This document shows positions 18,716 to 28,919 of a DNA stretch of 64,000 nucleotides, in pieces. The position numbers were made by a program, and so were the translations under genes. Where the stretch lies: positions 113,190-177,189 of the forward strand of contig NZ_JABXOF010000013.1 of NCBI RefSeq assembly GCF_013375155.1, given 5' to 3'. The notes beneath the pieces are model-generated. The model made no database searches. It worked only from the letters and a program-made list of their open reading frames with translations, and was not told the origin of the DNA. Position 1 is the stretch's first letter, and every line of letters begins with the position of its first letter. Source of the stretch: Serratia ureilytica. GTDB taxonomy: Bacteria > Pseudomonadota > Gammaproteobacteria > Enterobacterales > Enterobacteriaceae.

Positions 18716-20022
18716 TCCACCTCCACGATCATCGCGGCCCCTAACCCGCCGGCGGCGCAGGCGGTGGTCAGACCCAGCCCGCCACCGCGGCGTTTCAGCT
18801 CGCGCAGCGTCTGGGTGATCATGCGCGCGCCGGTGGCGGCGAACGGGTGGCCATAGGCGATGGAACCGCCCAGGACGTTGAATTTTGCCATGTCCACCTC
18901 GCCGATCGCCTGGCTGCGGCCAAGCTTCTCGCGGGCGAACGCTTCGCTGGCGAACATCTTCAGGTTGGCCAGCGTTTGCGCGGCGAAGGCTTCATGCATG
19001 TCGATGAGCGTCAGATCGGCCAGACCGATGCCGGCGCGATCCAGCGCCAGCGGCGTGGCGTAGGAGGGCCCCAGCAGCATGTCTTCCCACACGTCGATGG
19101 CGGCGAAGGCAAAGCTGCGCAAATAGCCCAGCGGCTGCAGCCCCAGCTCTTTGGCGCGCGATTCGCTCATCATCAATACCGCCGCCGCGCCGTCGGTCAA
19201 CGGTGTGCTGTTGGCCGCGGTGACGCTGCCGTGCTTGCGATCGAACGCCGGTTTCAGCTTGGCGTAGGAAGCCAGGCTGGAGTCTTTGCGGATGTTGTTG
19301 TCTTCAGAAAGCTGTGCGCGGTACGGCGGCACGTAGGCGGTCATCACCTCATCGCGCAGCCACCCCTCCTGCCAGGCCCTGGCCGCCAGCTCATGCGAAC
19401 GGTGCGCCAGCGCATCCTGCGCTTCACGGGTGATGCCGTGGCTTTTCGCCATCTGTTCGGCGGTATCGCCCATGCGCAAGCCGGTGGAATACTCCGCCAC
19501 CGCCGGCGGCACCGGCATCAGATCGCGGAATTTCAGCCGGCTGAACAGTTTGAGACGCTGCGACAGCGTGCGCGCCTTGTTGACGTCCACCAGCGTGCGT
19601 GCCAGCGCCTTGCTGACGCCGATCGGCAAGACGGAAGACGAATCCGCCCCGCCGGCGATGCCGACGCTGATGCTGCCGGCCATGATGCTCTCCGCCACGT
19701 TAGCGATCGCCTGGAAGCTGGTGGCGCAGGCGCGCGACACGCTGTAGGCGTCAGTATGGACGCTCATGCCGGTGCCGAGCACGATTTCACGCGCGATGTT
19801 CGGCGCCTCGGGCATTTGCACCACCTGGCCGAACACCAGCTGTTCGATAAGCTGCGGATCGATACCACTGCGCGCCAACAGCTCGCTCACCGCCGTTTTC
19901 CCTAAATCCACCGCCGGAATGCCGTGATAGGCGGTCGCCTGTTTGGCAAAGGGGGTACGCAGTCCATTCACAATCGCAATGCGGTCACCATGACGGGTCA
20001 CCAACGGCAGTGCCTTACTCAT
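18712..20022 (-). CDS. fadI: 3-ketoacyl-CoA thiolase FadI
   Basis: 436 aa, the same length as E. coli FadI. It thiolytically cleaves 3-ketoacyl-CoA to acetyl-CoA and a shortened acyl-CoA. The acyl-accepting Cys is in [12 protein letters not shown]; the C-terminal histidine and cysteine motifs are [17 protein letters not shown] and [12 protein letters not shown]. The frame is open to 20097, but the ATG at 20022 ([14 protein letters not shown]) has a CAGGAG site and aligns with E. coli. First gene of fadIJ, with a FadR-like palindrome 44 bp upstream. Confidence 0.96.
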   Translation of the reverse strand: MSKALPLVTRHGDRIAIVNGLRTPFAKQATAYHGIPAVDLGKTAVSELLARSGIDPQLIEQLVFGQVVQMPEAPNIAREIVLGTGMSVHTDAYSVSRACATSFQAIANVAESIMAGSISVGIAGGADSSSVLPIGVSKALARTLVDVNKARTLSQRLKLFSRLKFRDLMPVPPAVAEYSTGLRMGDTAEQMAKSHGITREAQDALAHRSHELAARAWQEGWLRDEVMTAYVPPYRAQLSEDNNIRKDSSLASYAKLKPAFDRKHGSVTAANSTPLTDGAAAVLMMSESRAKELGLQPLGYLRSFAFAAIDVWEDMLLGPSYATPLALDRAGIGLADLTLIDMHEAFAAQTLANLKMFASEAFAREKLGRSQAIGEVDMAKFNVLGGSIAYGHPFAATGARMITQTLRELKRRGGGLGLTTACAAGGLGAAMIVEVE

Positions 20023-20063
20023 AAATGCTCCTGAAGAAAATAACGTCAGCGCAATGGGCAGAA

Positions 20064-20079
20064 AGAGGTCTGACCTGAT
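20064..20079. promoter_or_regulatory. FadR-like operator upstream of fadI
   Basis: Perfect odd palindrome AGGTC-T-GACCT at 20066-20076 matching the GGTCNGACC core of FadR sites. It lies 44 bp upstream of the fadI ATG, where FadR would repress and long-chain acyl-CoA would relieve repression. Confidence 0.7.
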
Positions 20080-20217
20080 GAGGTCATTGTTAACCAAACG
20101 GTTACATTTGGCAAACCGGCAGAGATCAAAACTGCGAGCAGGCGCACTTTCTATCGGGAACGAGGCAGGGAAGGAAATCCCCGGCGCGCAGCAGGCGGCG
20201 CCGGGGTAAAGCGGGGA

Positions 20218-20514
20218 TTAACGCAGGCCGAGCTGGAAGATCAGGGTTTCCGCCTGGCAGGCGAAGGTAAAATCGGCTTCCAATTGTACGCCGCCGTCAA
20301 CCGGTTTAATGCTACTGCTGATGTCACAGGGATCGGATTCGACCGCGCGCGCCTTTTCGCTCAGGGCCGCCAGCATCGCCTCCGCATCTTGTTGATTGCT
20401 GAACACCTGGCTGTAGGATGCGGTGCAATCGGTGTTATCCATCACGGTGCCGACATCCACGCAGCAACACGCGGCGGTTTCCTGGGCGCTGCATTTATTA
20501 ATTGCATCTGACAT
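20218..20514 (-). CDS. yfcZ: YfcZ/YiiS family protein
   Basis: 98 aa, aligning with E. coli YfcZ: KCSAQETAACCCVDVGTVMDNTDCTASYSQVF and the ending FTFACQAETLIFQLGLR are nearly the same. Cysteine-rich N-terminus; function unknown. It sits between fadI and fadL as in E. coli, but no shared function can be claimed. Confidence 0.9.
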   Translation of the reverse strand: MSDAINKCSAQETAACCCVDVGTVMDNTDCTASYSQVFSNQQDAEAMLAALSEKARAVESDPCDISSSIKPVDGGVQLEADFTFACQAETLIFQLGLR

Positions 20515-20650
20515 GGTTGGTTCTCCTCAAGGGCCTCTGTTATCAGCCCAAATTGCCGTTTTATTCACCGGCGCAAAGCCACGAAATTCTGTGGGTATTT
20601 TACGCTCCCAAGCCGGCAATCACTAGCACTTACTTTTACTGGGTGTTTTA

Positions 20651-20666
20651 AGTGATGGAAATCACA
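20651..20666. promoter_or_regulatory. Candidate CRP-cAMP site between yfcZ and fadL
   Basis: AGTGA-N6-TCACA, nine of ten matches to the TGTGA-N6-TCACA consensus, in AT-rich flanks. It is 254 bp before the fadL start and 137 bp before the yfcZ start, so either gene could be its target. fadL of E. coli is subject to catabolite control. Confidence 0.5.
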
Positions 20667-20793
20667 AATAAAAATGAGCGCCTGCTAAGAAATGGTAAGA
20701 ATTTTGTTATTTACCACTGTCTTTTTGTTAAGCAGATCTCTTTTTTGATATCAGAGTGGAAATATTTCAAAAACAAACTTGCAACATTTTCAC

Positions 20794-20832
20794 AGGTCAG
20801 ACCTATACTTCAGCCACTGGTCTGATTTGTCT
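20794..20832. promoter_or_regulatory. Two FadR-like operators upstream of fadL
   Basis: Site 1 is the perfect palindrome AGGTC-A-GACCT at 20794-20804. Site 2 is CACTGGTCTGATTTGT near 20815-20830, close to the FadR consensus. E. coli fadL likewise has two FadR sites around its transcription start. Confidence 0.7.
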
Positions 20833-20919
20833 GAACGATAACGGACCCTACAATCCCGCGCTCCTTGTTACTTCGTGTAACAATAGTTTAAATAATAAAC
20901 ACATAATGAGGTTTTGGTC

Positions 20920-22242
20920 ATGAGCCAGAAAAACCTATTGACTAAATCAGCTCTCGCAGCTGCAGTGGCAATTATTTCTTCAAACGTGTCTGCCGCAGGA
21001 TTCCAGCTGAATGAGTTCTCATCAGCTGGTTTAGGACGTTCGTATTCTGGCGAAGGCGCCATGGCGGATACGGCGGCCTCCGCAAGCCGCAACCCGGCGT
21101 TGCTGATGATGTATACCCGCCCGGAACTCTCTTTCGGCGCAGTCTTCATCGATCCGGACGTAGATATTTCCGGTACCTCACCTTCCCGCGCCAGTCTGGA
21201 TGCGAAAAACATCGCGCCGACCGCTTGGGTGCCGAACCTGCATTATGTTCACCCGATTAACGATCAATTCGCCGTAGGCGGCTCGGTCACCAGCAACTTC
21301 GGTTTGGCGACCGAATACAACAACGGTTATGCGGCGGGCTCCATGGGCGGCAAAACCGATCTGGAAACCCTGAACCTGAACCTGAGCGGCGCTTATCGCC
21401 TGAACAAAAACTTCAGCTTCGGTCTGGGTTTTGACGCCGTCTACGCCAAGGCTAAACTCGAGCGTTACGCCGGCGATCTGCCAAAATTGATCGCCGGTTC
21501 AGGCAAATTGCCGCCACAGTTGGCCGGCCCGGTTTCGCAGATCCCGGCAGATACCCAAATTTCTCACCTGAAAGGCGACGAATGGGGCTTCGGCTGGAAC
21601 GCCGGTATTCTCTACGAAGTGGATGAAAACAACCGTTACGGCTTCACCTATCGCTCTGAAGTCAAAATCGACTTCGACGGCGATTACAAGAGCAGCCTGC
21701 CTTCAGCCTTCAACCCGCTGCTGGCCTCTCAAGGCCTTCCGTGGGGTACCAACGGCACCACCATTCCGGGTTCTCTGAGTCTGCATCTGCCGGAAATGTG
21801 GGAGCTGTCCGGCTACAACAAAGTGGCGCCGCAGTGGGCTATCCACTACAGCCTGGCCTACACCAGTTGGAGCCAGTTCCAAGAGCTGAAAGCCACCGGC
21901 AACAACGGCCAGACGCTGTTCCAGAAGCATGAAGGCTTCAAAGACGCTTACCGCATCGCGCTCGGCACCACCTACTTCTACGACGATAACTGGACCTTCC
22001 GTACCGGTATCGCCTTCGATGACAGCCCGGTGCCTGCCCAAAACCGTTCGATCTCCATTCCCGATCAGGACCGTTTCTGGCTGAGTGCCGGTACTACCTA
22101 TGCGTTCAACAAAGACGCCTCGGTTGACGTCGGCGTGTCCTACATGCACGGCCAGAAAGTCACCATCAATGAAGGTCCTTACACCTTCACCTCCGAAGGC
22201 AAGGCCTGGCTGTACGGCGCCAACTTCAACTACCGCTTCTAA
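20920..22242 (+). CDS. fadL: Long-chain fatty acid outer-membrane transporter FadL
   Basis: 440 aa precursor with a signal peptide ending near [15 protein letters not shown]. This is the FadL/TodX barrel family with an N-terminal hatch carrying the SRNPALL (NPA) motif, alternating beta-strands and a C-terminal Phe (NFNYRF). It moves exogenous long-chain fatty acids to the periplasm for FadD and beta-oxidation. The ATG at 20920 follows GAGG by 8 bases; a TTG two codons upstream also lies in frame. Confidence 0.96.
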   Translation: MSQKNLLTKSALAAAVAIISSNVSAAGFQLNEFSSAGLGRSYSGEGAMADTAASASRNPALLMMYTRPELSFGAVFIDPDVDISGTSPSRASLDAKNIAPTAWVPNLHYVHPINDQFAVGGSVTSNFGLATEYNNGYAAGSMGGKTDLETLNLNLSGAYRLNKNFSFGLGFDAVYAKAKLERYAGDLPKLIAGSGKLPPQLAGPVSQIPADTQISHLKGDEWGFGWNAGILYEVDENNRYGFTYRSEVKIDFDGDYKSSLPSAFNPLLASQGLPWGTNGTTIPGSLSLHLPEMWELSGYNKVAPQWAIHYSLAYTSWSQFQELKATGNNGQTLFQKHEGFKDAYRIALGTTYFYDDNWTFRTGIAFDDSPVPAQNRSISIPDQDRFWLSAGTTYAFNKDASVDVGVSYMHGQKVTINEGPYTFTSEGKAWLYGANFNYRF

Positions 22243-22262
22243 TCTCGCTTGAGATGGATGCC

Positions 22263-22290
22263 AAAGCGCCCTGCGGGGCGCTTTTTCTTT
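22263..22290 (+). terminator. Terminator of fadL
   Basis: Stem AGCGCCC / GGGCGCT (22265-22271 with 22276-22282) with a TGCG loop, followed by TTTTCTTT. Confidence 0.8.
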
Positions 22291-22311
22291 GCCTGTCGCT
22301 CGCACGGGCGT

Positions 22312-22338
22312 AAAAAAACCCGCCAGACGGCGGGTTTT
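22312..22338 (-). terminator. Terminator of mlaA (and probably of the ccm operon)
   Basis: Perfect stem AAAACCCGCC / GGCGGGTTTT (22315-22324 with 22329-22338) with an AGAC loop. Read leftward it ends in a T run. It lies 20 bp past the mlaA stop. Confidence 0.8.
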
Positions 22339-22357
22339 CATGGGCATAAGGCGGCGG

Positions 22358-23116
22358 TTACTGCGAGTCGATTTCGTCCAGATCGCCCTGAATCGCCTTG
22401 GCGTTCGGGTTCTCTTCCGGCTTGAGCGAACCGCCGTTGGCGATGAAGTCGTGGCGCTGGAAGTAAGCTTCGCGCACCATGACATAAGGATCGGAGGAGT
22501 TGCGCAGCAGGCCGTCGGAATCCAGCAGTTGAGCGCGAGTTTCGATACCCTCGACCACCCATTTGCCCGCCGACATCCAGAAAGTCAGGTAGCTCAGCAT
22601 CGGATACAGCGTATCCGCAAAGTCGCCGCCGTCTTCACGCAGGGTAAAGCTGCCGTAGCCCGGCAGCATCACGTACGGACCGTAGCCCACATCGTAATGC
22701 CCCAACGTGCTGCCGAAACGGTTCGGCTCTTCGCGCGCCAGTTTCGGGTTGGCCATGCCGGCCACGTCGATCAGGCCGCCCATCCCGAGCAGGGTGTTCA
22801 GGAAGAAACGGTTGAAGTGGATCATCCCGCGGTAAGGATCGCCCTTCAGGAAGGCGTTGACCATGCTGGCCGGCTCTTCCAGGTTGGAGGTGAAGTTGCT
22901 GATGCCGTTACGCGCCGGCATCGGCACGTAGTCACGCCAGGCCACCGCGACCGGACGCAGGATATAAGGATCCAGGACGTTGTAGTTGAAGTCGAACATC
23001 GTCCGGTTAAATCCTTCCAGAGGATCGGAACGCCCTTGCGGCTCATTGTCTGGCGCGCTGGCACAGCCCACCAGTAATGCCGCTGCGAATGCCACCCCAG
23101 TCAGGCGAAAGTTCAT
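22358..23116 (-). CDS. mlaA: Outer-membrane lipid asymmetry lipoprotein MlaA (VacJ)
   Basis: 252 aa. The lipobox LLVGC gives an outer-membrane lipoprotein. MlaA works with OmpC/F and the MlaBCDEF ABC system to remove misplaced phospholipids from the outer leaflet. It matches E. coli throughout: RSDPLEGFNRTMFDFNYNVLDPYI, WRDYVPMPARNG, NPKLAREEPNRFGSTLGHY and the C-terminal LDEIDSQ. The start at 23116 follows GGAGAAAAAT; an ATG four codons upstream is less likely. It begins 28 bp after ccmI, so it may be read from the ccm operon as well as its own promoter. Confidence 0.95.
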   Translation of the reverse strand: MNFRLTGVAFAAALLVGCASAPDNEPQGRSDPLEGFNRTMFDFNYNVLDPYILRPVAVAWRDYVPMPARNGISNFTSNLEEPASMVNAFLKGDPYRGMIHFNRFFLNTLLGMGGLIDVAGMANPKLAREEPNRFGSTLGHYDVGYGPYVMLPGYGSFTLREDGGDFADTLYPMLSYLTFWMSAGKWVVEGIETRAQLLDSDGLLRNSSDPYVMVREAYFQRHDFIANGGSLKPEENPNAKAIQGDLDEIDSQ

Positions 23117-23144
23117 ATTTTTCTCCATAAAAACACGTTCGGTC

Positions 23145-24359
23145 TTATTTTTCAGGGACCTGCTTGTTTATCTGAACGCTAACCTGCTCTTTGCCGCTGA
23201 ATGTCTGCAGCGAGCTTTCGCCGAACCAGTCCCCCGGCTGCGGCGTGGCCAATCCGTCCTGTGAGAGGCGCACACGCACCTGCACCTGATGCTGTGCCGA
23301 GAGTAGACGCTCGGGCATCATGGCGTTGCTGTCGTCCAGAGAGAAAGACAGCGGAAAACGGCTCAGCGGCAATTGTTTTACCGCGACCGGCACCGGGCTG
23401 ACGCCGTCGGTCACCGAGATAACCAGCGTCCCCTGCGGCGGCATGGCTTTCGCCGCCTGCGGTGACAGTGAAACAGTCACATTCAGTTTAACAGTTTCTC
23501 CGCCGGCCTGGGCTTTTGCTTGTGCAATACTGCGCTTTATCACTTCCGCGCGCGGATCGTTGGCCGGCAGCAGCTGCAGCATCACTTGCCAGGCGCCGAT
23601 CGCCTGTTTGAAATCGCCCTGTTCGAAAGCGTTGAACGCCAACAGGCTGAGCACCCGCGGATCGCTGTGATTTTCCGCGATCATGCGCCGCAACAGCTGC
23701 GTCGCCTGCTTGTTATCCTCCGGATCGTTGGATCGCGTCAAGACCTCGGCATAGCCGAGCCGCACTTCCAGACTATTCGGATCCAATTGATAGGCATGAG
23801 CAAATGCCTGCGTGGCGGTGGTGGCGTTGTTCAACGCCATGCCGACGCGCCCCAGCATCATCCAGTCATTGATATTGCGATCGTCCTGCTGCAGCTCGGT
23901 GCGCAGCCCCAGCCCGAGGCGAGCGATCTCTTCCATGCTCAGCGGTTTGGCGCGCTCATTGGCGACGCGCTCACGCAATTCCGGCATTTGCGCCTGCACC
24001 AGACGCCAATCCAGCACCTGCGCCAACCCGCCGGTTTTCAGATAAAAGCCAACGGTCACCGCCAGCAATAACAGCACGCCCGGCACTAACGCCCAACGGT
24101 TGATCGGTTTCGCCTGCTCTGCCTGTTCGACGGGGATGTCGTTCAACAGGTTCTGTTGCAGCTCTTTAACCAGCTCCGGGCGCTCGGCCACCACGCCCTG
24201 CTGCTCGTCCTGCTCCAGTTCGCTGAGGCGATCCTGATAGAACGCCTTGTTCAGCACATCGCGCGTAGCGGCGCTCTGCTTGCCGCGGCGCATCGCCGGC
24301 ACCACCAGCAACGCGGCGGCGCCGGCCAGCAACACGCAAATAATCAGCCAAAAAGCCAT
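23145..24359 (-). CDS. ccmI: Cytochrome c biogenesis protein CcmI
   Basis: 404 aa. Two N-terminal membrane segments (LIICVLLAGAAALLVVPA; WALVPGVLLLLAVTVGFYL) flank a cytoplasmic leucine-zipper-like loop. A periplasmic TPR domain follows (about residues 150-270), then a beta-rich C-terminal domain. CcmI recruits apocytochrome c to the CcmF-CcmH haem ligation complex. In E. coli K-12 this part is fused to CcmH; here it is a separate gene. Its start overlaps the ccmH stop by one base. Confidence 0.92.
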   Translation of the reverse strand: MAFWLIICVLLAGAAALLVVPAMRRGKQSAATRDVLNKAFYQDRLSELEQDEQQGVVAERPELVKELQQNLLNDIPVEQAEQAKPINRWALVPGVLLLLAVTVGFYLKTGGLAQVLDWRLVQAQMPELRERVANERAKPLSMEEIARLGLGLRTELQQDDRNINDWMMLGRVGMALNNATTATQAFAHAYQLDPNSLEVRLGYAEVLTRSNDPEDNKQATQLLRRMIAENHSDPRVLSLLAFNAFEQGDFKQAIGAWQVMLQLLPANDPRAEVIKRSIAQAKAQAGGETVKLNVTVSLSPQAAKAMPPQGTLVISVTDGVSPVPVAVKQLPLSRFPLSFSLDDSNAMMPERLLSAQHQVQVRVRLSQDGLATPQPGDWFGESSLQTFSGKEQVSVQINKQVPEK

Positions 24360-24826
24360 TAGGGTTTCTTCCTGTCAGTCTCTTGCAACAACGCCGCCAG
24401 GCGCTGCCGTTCCCGTTCGGAGAATTCATCGTCCACCGCCGCATCGGGCCGGCGACGGGTGCGCAGGATCACCACCGCCCCGCCTATCAGCACGAACAGC
24501 AGCGGGCCGATCCACAAGATCAGCGTCGCCGGCGTTACCGGCGGTTCGTAGGTGACGAAATTGCCATAACGCGCCACCATGTAATCGATGATCTGCTGTT
24601 TGTTTTGTCCCTGCATCATCAGCTCGTACACCTTGGTGCGCATGTCGGCGGCGATGATGGCGTTGGAATCGGCAATGCTGTTGTTTTGGCATTTCGGGCA
24701 GCGAAGCTGTTCGGTCAACTCGCGATACTGCTGCTCCTGCTCGACGGAGTTGAAGCGATAGGTATCAATCGCCGCGGCGGCGCTCCAGCTCAGCAGCGCG
24801 GCGCACAGCAGGACAATCAGCCTCAT
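24359..24826 (-). CDS. ccmH: Cytochrome c maturation thiol oxidoreductase CcmH
   Basis: 155 aa. Signal peptide, then the LRCPKCQ redox pair (RCPKC, near residue 43) in the CcmH fold and one C-terminal membrane anchor (LILWIGPLLFVLIGGAVVILR). It reduces the apocytochrome CXXCH disulfide before haem attachment. It corresponds to the N-terminal half of E. coli CcmH. Its start overlaps the ccmG stop by 4 bp. Confidence 0.94.
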   Translation of the reverse strand: MRLIVLLCAALLSWSAAAAIDTYRFNSVEQEQQYRELTEQLRCPKCQNNSIADSNAIIAADMRTKVYELMMQGQNKQQIIDYMVARYGNFVTYEPPVTPATLILWIGPLLFVLIGGAVVILRTRRRPDAAVDDEFSERERQRLAALLQETDRKKP

Positions 24827-25374
24827 GCCTCACCCCCGTACTTTTTATACAGCGGCAGCACTTCCTGCTGCCAGACCCGCTCATTCATGTCGCCGGCGTG
24901 GCGATAGCGGATAATCCCCTGGCCGTCGATAAGGAAGGTCTCGGGCGCACCGTACACCCCGAGATCCAACCCCAGCATGCCGTCGCCGTCGTACAGGCTG
25001 AGGGCGTAGGGATTGCCGAGGGAATTGAGCCAGGTCACCGCCTTGGCGCGATCGTCTTTATAGTTCAGGCCAACCACCCGCACGCCGCGCGCCGCCAGCG
25101 TATTGAGATACTGGTGTTCCGCGCGGCAGGTCGGGCACCAGGTGGCCCAGACGTTGAGCAAGATCGGCTTGCCGTCGCGCAGCACCGCCTGATCGTAGGT
25201 TTTGCCGGGCTGATCCAGCGATTCCAGCCTGAAGGTCGGCACCGGTTTGCCGATCAGCGCCGATTCCAGCATGGTCGGATCTTCGCCGCCGGCGTTGCGC
25301 GTCAGCTGCACCATCAGCGCCGCCACCAGCAGCAGGAAGAGTACCAACGGGATAAACAGCAGCTTACGCTTCAT
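24823..25374 (-). CDS. dsbE: Periplasmic thioredoxin-like CcmG/DsbE
   Basis: 183 aa. N-terminal membrane anchor (LLFIPLVLFLLLVAALMVQL) and a thioredoxin domain with active site WATWCPTCRAEH and the cis-proline region YGAPETFLIDGQG. It passes reducing power from DsbD to CcmH and apocytochrome c. The frame is open to 25443, but the ATG at 25374 gives a normal membrane-anchored start and a 4-bp overlap with the ccmF stop. Confidence 0.94.
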   Translation of the reverse strand: MKRKLLFIPLVLFLLLVAALMVQLTRNAGGEDPTMLESALIGKPVPTFRLESLDQPGKTYDQAVLRDGKPILLNVWATWCPTCRAEHQYLNTLAARGVRVVGLNYKDDRAKAVTWLNSLGNPYALSLYDGDGMLGLDLGVYGAPETFLIDGQGIIRYRHAGDMNERVWQQEVLPLYKKYGGEA

Positions 25375-27341
25375 GATTGCGCCTCCAGCTTGCCTTCGCG
25401 CTTGAGCTTTTTGCTCATGCGATAACGCGGATCGAGAATGCACAGCAGGCCGCCGATCGCCATAAAGACGCCGCCGAACCAGATCCAGCGCACGAAGGGT
25501 TTGTAATACAGACGCACCGCCCAGGATCCGTCTTCCAGCTCCTCGCCCAGCGCCGCGTACAGATCGCGGCTGAACCCGCCGTCGATCGCCGCCTCGGTCA
25601 TCATGCTGCGCGCCACGCTGTAGTAGCGTTTCTCCGCGTGCAGCGTCGCCTCCGGCTTGCCGTTGCGCGTGACGTCGATGATGCCGACGCCGCCGCTGTA
25701 GTTCGGGCCGCGAATGTCGTGCACGTCGCGGAACACGAAGTGATAGTTGTGGATATCCACGCTGTCGCCGGCCTTCATCCGCACGTCGCGCTCCACGCTG
25801 TAGTTCTGGCTGAAGGCGATGCCGATCACCGTCACCGCCACGCCGAGGTGGCCGAGCACCATGCCCCAGTGGCTGCGGGACAGCTGCCGCAGGCCGCGCC
25901 AGAAACCGTGACGATGGGTGGCGCGCTCATGCAGCTCCATCAGCGTCAGGATGATCACCCACAGCGCCATAATCAGGCCCACCACCGTCATGCCGGCGAT
26001 GCTGTCCTGCAACAGCCACGGCAGCAGAATCGACAGCACCAGCGTCACCAGCAGCGCCACGCCGAGGCGGCGCCAAAGCTTGCCCGGCTCATCGCGGCGC
26101 CAGCGCACCAGCGGCCCGATGCCCAACAGCAGCGCCAGCGGCGCCATCAGCCAGGTGAACATGGTGTTGAAGAACGGCTCGCCGATCGAAATGCTGCCCA
26201 GCCCCAACTGTTTGTGCACCAACGGCAGCAGCGTGCCCAACAGCACCACCAGCATGGCGGCGATCAGCAGCACGTTGTTGCCCAGCAGGAAGGTCTCGCG
26301 CGAGAAGGTCTCGTGCTGCACCCGGCTGCGCACCTGGCCGCCCTTGACCGCGTACAGCAGCAGCGAACCGCCGATGACGATCACCAGATAGGCGAGAATA
26401 AACATGCCGCGCGCCGGATCGGAGGCGAAGGAGTGCACCGAGACCAGCACGCCGGAGCGCACCAGGAAGGTGCCCAGCAGGCACAGCGAGAAAGCGGTGA
26501 TCGCCAGCAACACCGTCCAGGCTTTGAACGTGCCGCGTTTCTCGGTCACCGCCAGCGAATGCATCAGCGCGGTGCCGGCCAGCCACGGCATAAAGGAAGC
26601 GTTCTCCACCGGATCCCAGAACCACCAACCGCCCCAGCCCAGCTCATAGTAGGCCCAGGCCGATCCGAGCACGATGCCCAGCGTGAGGAACACCCAGGCG
26701 GCGGTGGTCCACGGGCGCGACCAGCGCGCCCAGGCGGTGTCGAGCCGGCCGGCCATCAGCGAGGCGATGGCGAACGCGAAGGCGACCGAGAAGCCGACAT
26801 AGCCCATGTACAGCAGCGGCGGGTGGAAGATCAGGCCGATATCCTGCAGCAGCGGGTTGAGATCGCTGCCGTCGATCGGGAAGTTAGGCAGCGTGCGGGT
26901 GAACGGGTTGGAGGTCATGATGATGAACAGCAGGAAGCCGGCGGTGATCATGCCCATCACCGACAACACCCGCGCCACCGCGTCCTGTGGCATCGCCCGG
27001 CTGCACAACGCCACCGCCAGCGACCAGCAGCTCAGCAGCAGCACCCACAGCAGCAGCGAACCTTCGTGCGCCCCCCAGGTGGCGGCGATGCGGTAATACA
27101 CCGGCAGTTGGGTATTGGAGTTGGTGGCCACGTAGGCGACGGTAAAGTCATTGACCACGAAGGCATGCACCAGGCACAGGAACGCCAGCGCAATCGCGGC
27201 GAACATGCCGTAGGTCAGCGGGCGGGCCACCGCCATCATGCGGCTGTCCTGCCGCGCCGCGCCCCACTGCGGGTAAATGCTCAGCAGCAGCGCGATCGCC
27301 AGCGCCAGGCACAGCAGAAAACTGCCCAGTTCCGGCATCAT
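25371..27341 (-). CDS. ccmF: Haem lyase subunit CcmF
   Basis: 656 aa with about fifteen membrane segments. The conserved WWD domain ([29 protein letters not shown]) handles haem in the periplasm; an early [14 protein letters not shown] motif and conserved histidines fit the b-haem-containing subunit. With CcmH and CcmI it attaches haem from holo-CcmE to apocytochromes c. It overlaps ccmE and ccmG by 4 bp each. Confidence 0.96.
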   Translation of the reverse strand: MMPELGSFLLCLALAIALLLSIYPQWGAARQDSRMMAVARPLTYGMFAAIALAFLCLVHAFVVNDFTVAYVATNSNTQLPVYYRIAATWGAHEGSLLLWVLLLSCWSLAVALCSRAMPQDAVARVLSVMGMITAGFLLFIIMTSNPFTRTLPNFPIDGSDLNPLLQDIGLIFHPPLLYMGYVGFSVAFAFAIASLMAGRLDTAWARWSRPWTTAAWVFLTLGIVLGSAWAYYELGWGGWWFWDPVENASFMPWLAGTALMHSLAVTEKRGTFKAWTVLLAITAFSLCLLGTFLVRSGVLVSVHSFASDPARGMFILAYLVIVIGGSLLLYAVKGGQVRSRVQHETFSRETFLLGNNVLLIAAMLVVLLGTLLPLVHKQLGLGSISIGEPFFNTMFTWLMAPLALLLGIGPLVRWRRDEPGKLWRRLGVALLVTLVLSILLPWLLQDSIAGMTVVGLIMALWVIILTLMELHERATHRHGFWRGLRQLSRSHWGMVLGHLGVAVTVIGIAFSQNYSVERDVRMKAGDSVDIHNYHFVFRDVHDIRGPNYSGGVGIIDVTRNGKPEATLHAEKRYYSVARSMMTEAAIDGGFSRDLYAALGEELEDGSWAVRLYYKPFVRWIWFGGVFMAIGGLLCILDPRYRMSKKLKREGKLEAQS

Positions 27342-27832
27342 GACTTGGCGCCCTCCGCCTGCGGCGCGTTATACGCTTCCGCCGGCCCTTTGTGATTCTC
27401 TTTCATCGCGTCGGCCACTTCCGGCGGGGTGTATTTTTCGTCGTGCTTGGCCAGCACTTCGCGCGCGTTGACCACGTTGCCCTCGCCCAGCACGCCCTGC
27501 GCCACCACGCCCTGCCCTTCGCGGAACAGGTCCGGCAGAATGCCGGTGTAGGTCACGCCGATCGCGCCGCGCGCATCGTAAATCTTGAAGCTGACCTGCA
27601 GCGTATTGGGATCGCGTTTCACCGAGCCGGGCATCACCATGCCGCCGATGCGCAACCGCTGGCCGACCTCGGGCTTCTCATGGTTTTCGCCCTTGCCCTG
27701 CAGGATTTCACCCGGGGTGTAGAACAGATCGATGTTGGAGCGCAGCGCGTACAGCATCAGGGTTGCGGTCAGCGCGATGCCGATCAGCACAACGATCGCC
27801 AGATAAAGGCGGCTTTTACGACGTGGATTCAC
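27338..27832 (-). CDS. ccmE: Haem chaperone CcmE
   Basis: 164 aa. Short cytoplasmic tail, one membrane anchor ([20 protein letters not shown]) and a periplasmic OB-fold domain. The haem-binding His130 is in [11 protein letters not shown], with Tyr134 as axial ligand, the same numbering as in E. coli. CcmE binds haem covalently after CcmABCD delivery and passes it to CcmF. Overlaps ccmD by 4 bp. Confidence 0.95.
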   Translation of the reverse strand: MNPRRKSRLYLAIVVLIGIALTATLMLYALRSNIDLFYTPGEILQGKGENHEKPEVGQRLRIGGMVMPGSVKRDPNTLQVSFKIYDARGAIGVTYTGILPDLFREGQGVVAQGVLGEGNVVNAREVLAKHDEKYTPPEVADAMKENHKGPAEAYNAPQAEGAKS

Positions 27833-28065
27833 AATGATTTCTCCCGCGGTGCGGCGGATTTTTGTTTTGATTGTTGCGCATGGCGAATGCGCCGCTCGCG
27901 CGCCTGACGGCGGCCGATCTCGGCGAGCAATAGCCGCCGCTGCCAGACGGTGTGCGCCACCAGCCCCAACAGCGAAATCAGCGTGACGGCAACCGCCAGC
28001 CAGACATAGAAGGCATAACCGCCCATGGCGAAAAACGCCGGCCAGGAATCGAACGCGGCATTCAT
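27829..28065 (-). CDS. ccmD: Haem exporter accessory protein CcmD
   Basis: 78 aa with one membrane helix ([25 protein letters not shown]) and a basic cytoplasmic tail, typical of CcmD. The conserved [11 protein letters not shown] stretch precedes the helix. It helps release holo-CcmE from CcmABC. Overlaps ccmC and ccmE by 4 bp. Confidence 0.92.
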   Translation of the reverse strand: MNAAFDSWPAFFAMGGYAFYVWLAVAVTLISLLGLVAHTVWQRRLLLAEIGRRQARERRIRHAQQSKQKSAAPREKSL

Positions 28066-28799
28066 GACTGACGCTCCTTATTCACCAGCCCGGCGACCCA
28101 CGGGCGCTGGCGCTCCTGGAACAGGATCAGATTGCGCAGGCGCATCAGCGTCAGCGTAATGAACAACAGCAGGTAACCGAGGATCGCCCAGCGCAGCGGG
28201 GTGCGCATGCTGGGCGCAATGGATTGCTGCATGTTGGTCGACCCCTGATGCAGCGTGTTCCACCATTCGACAGAGAAATGGATGATCGGGATATTCACCA
28301 CGCCTACCAGCACCAGAATCCCGGCGGCCCGGCCCGCCAGGCGGCGGTCTTCAAAAGCGTTATACAGCGCGATAACGCCCATATAGAGGAACAGCAGCAC
28401 CAGCTCGGAGGTCAGCCGCGCGTCCCATACCCACCAGGTGCCCCACATCGGCTTACCCCAGGCGGAGCCGGTCACCAGCGCGATAAAGGTGAACACCGCG
28501 CCGATCGGCGCCATCGCCGCCACCACGGTATCGGACATTTTCATCTGCCACACCAGGCCGATAAACGCCGCCACCGCCATCGAGGCGTAGATGCCCATCG
28601 ACCACATGGCCGCCGGCACATGAATATAAATGATGCGGAAGCTGTCGCCCTGCTGATAATCCTTCGGCGCGAAGCCAAAGCCCCATGCCCAGCCGAGCAG
28701 CAGGCAGGCCGCCGCCGCCAGCCCCAGCCAGGGGATAAAGCGGCCGCAGACGTGATACAGCCGTTCGGGCCGCGCCAGTTGATGTAACCATTTCCACAT
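28062..28799 (-). CDS. ccmC: Haem-handling membrane protein CcmC
   Basis: 245 aa with six membrane segments. The WWD motif is [22 protein letters not shown], and flanking histidines ([24 protein letters not shown]) match the haem ligands of the family. It loads haem onto CcmE. It begins 120 bp after ccmB, the only sizeable gap inside the operon. Confidence 0.95.
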   Translation of the reverse strand: MWKWLHQLARPERLYHVCGRFIPWLGLAAAACLLLGWAWGFGFAPKDYQQGDSFRIIYIHVPAAMWSMGIYASMAVAAFIGLVWQMKMSDTVVAAMAPIGAVFTFIALVTGSAWGKPMWGTWWVWDARLTSELVLLFLYMGVIALYNAFEDRRLAGRAAGILVLVGVVNIPIIHFSVEWWNTLHQGSTNMQQSIAPSMRTPLRWAILGYLLLFITLTLMRLRNLILFQERQRPWVAGLVNKERQS

Positions 28800-28919
28800 T
28801 GTCGTCAGTGCTCACGGTAATTTTTATGCGTCGGCCGCTCCGAGCGTTCGAAACGGCGAAAATCTTCTGCGGGGTACGCTCTTGTCGGCCTTGCCCCGTC
28901 TGTTCATTCAATACGTTAG

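Larger units (their letters stand above)
20515..20919. other. 405-bp yfcZ-fadL divergent regulatory region
   Basis: No gene. It holds an AT-rich CRP-like site and two FadR-like sites (listed separately), plus the untranslated leader of fadL. The ribosome site of fadL is GAGG at 20908-20911. Confidence 0.6.

Noticed and set aside
17249..18856. 535-codon open frame opposite fadJ
   Set aside because: Shadow frame; fadJ is a clear full-length family member on the other strand.
25377..27395. 672-codon open frame opposite ccmF
   Set aside because: It mirrors ccmF, is rich in His, Gln and Arg from antisense high-GC codons, and has no family signal. The ccmF protein explains the sequence.
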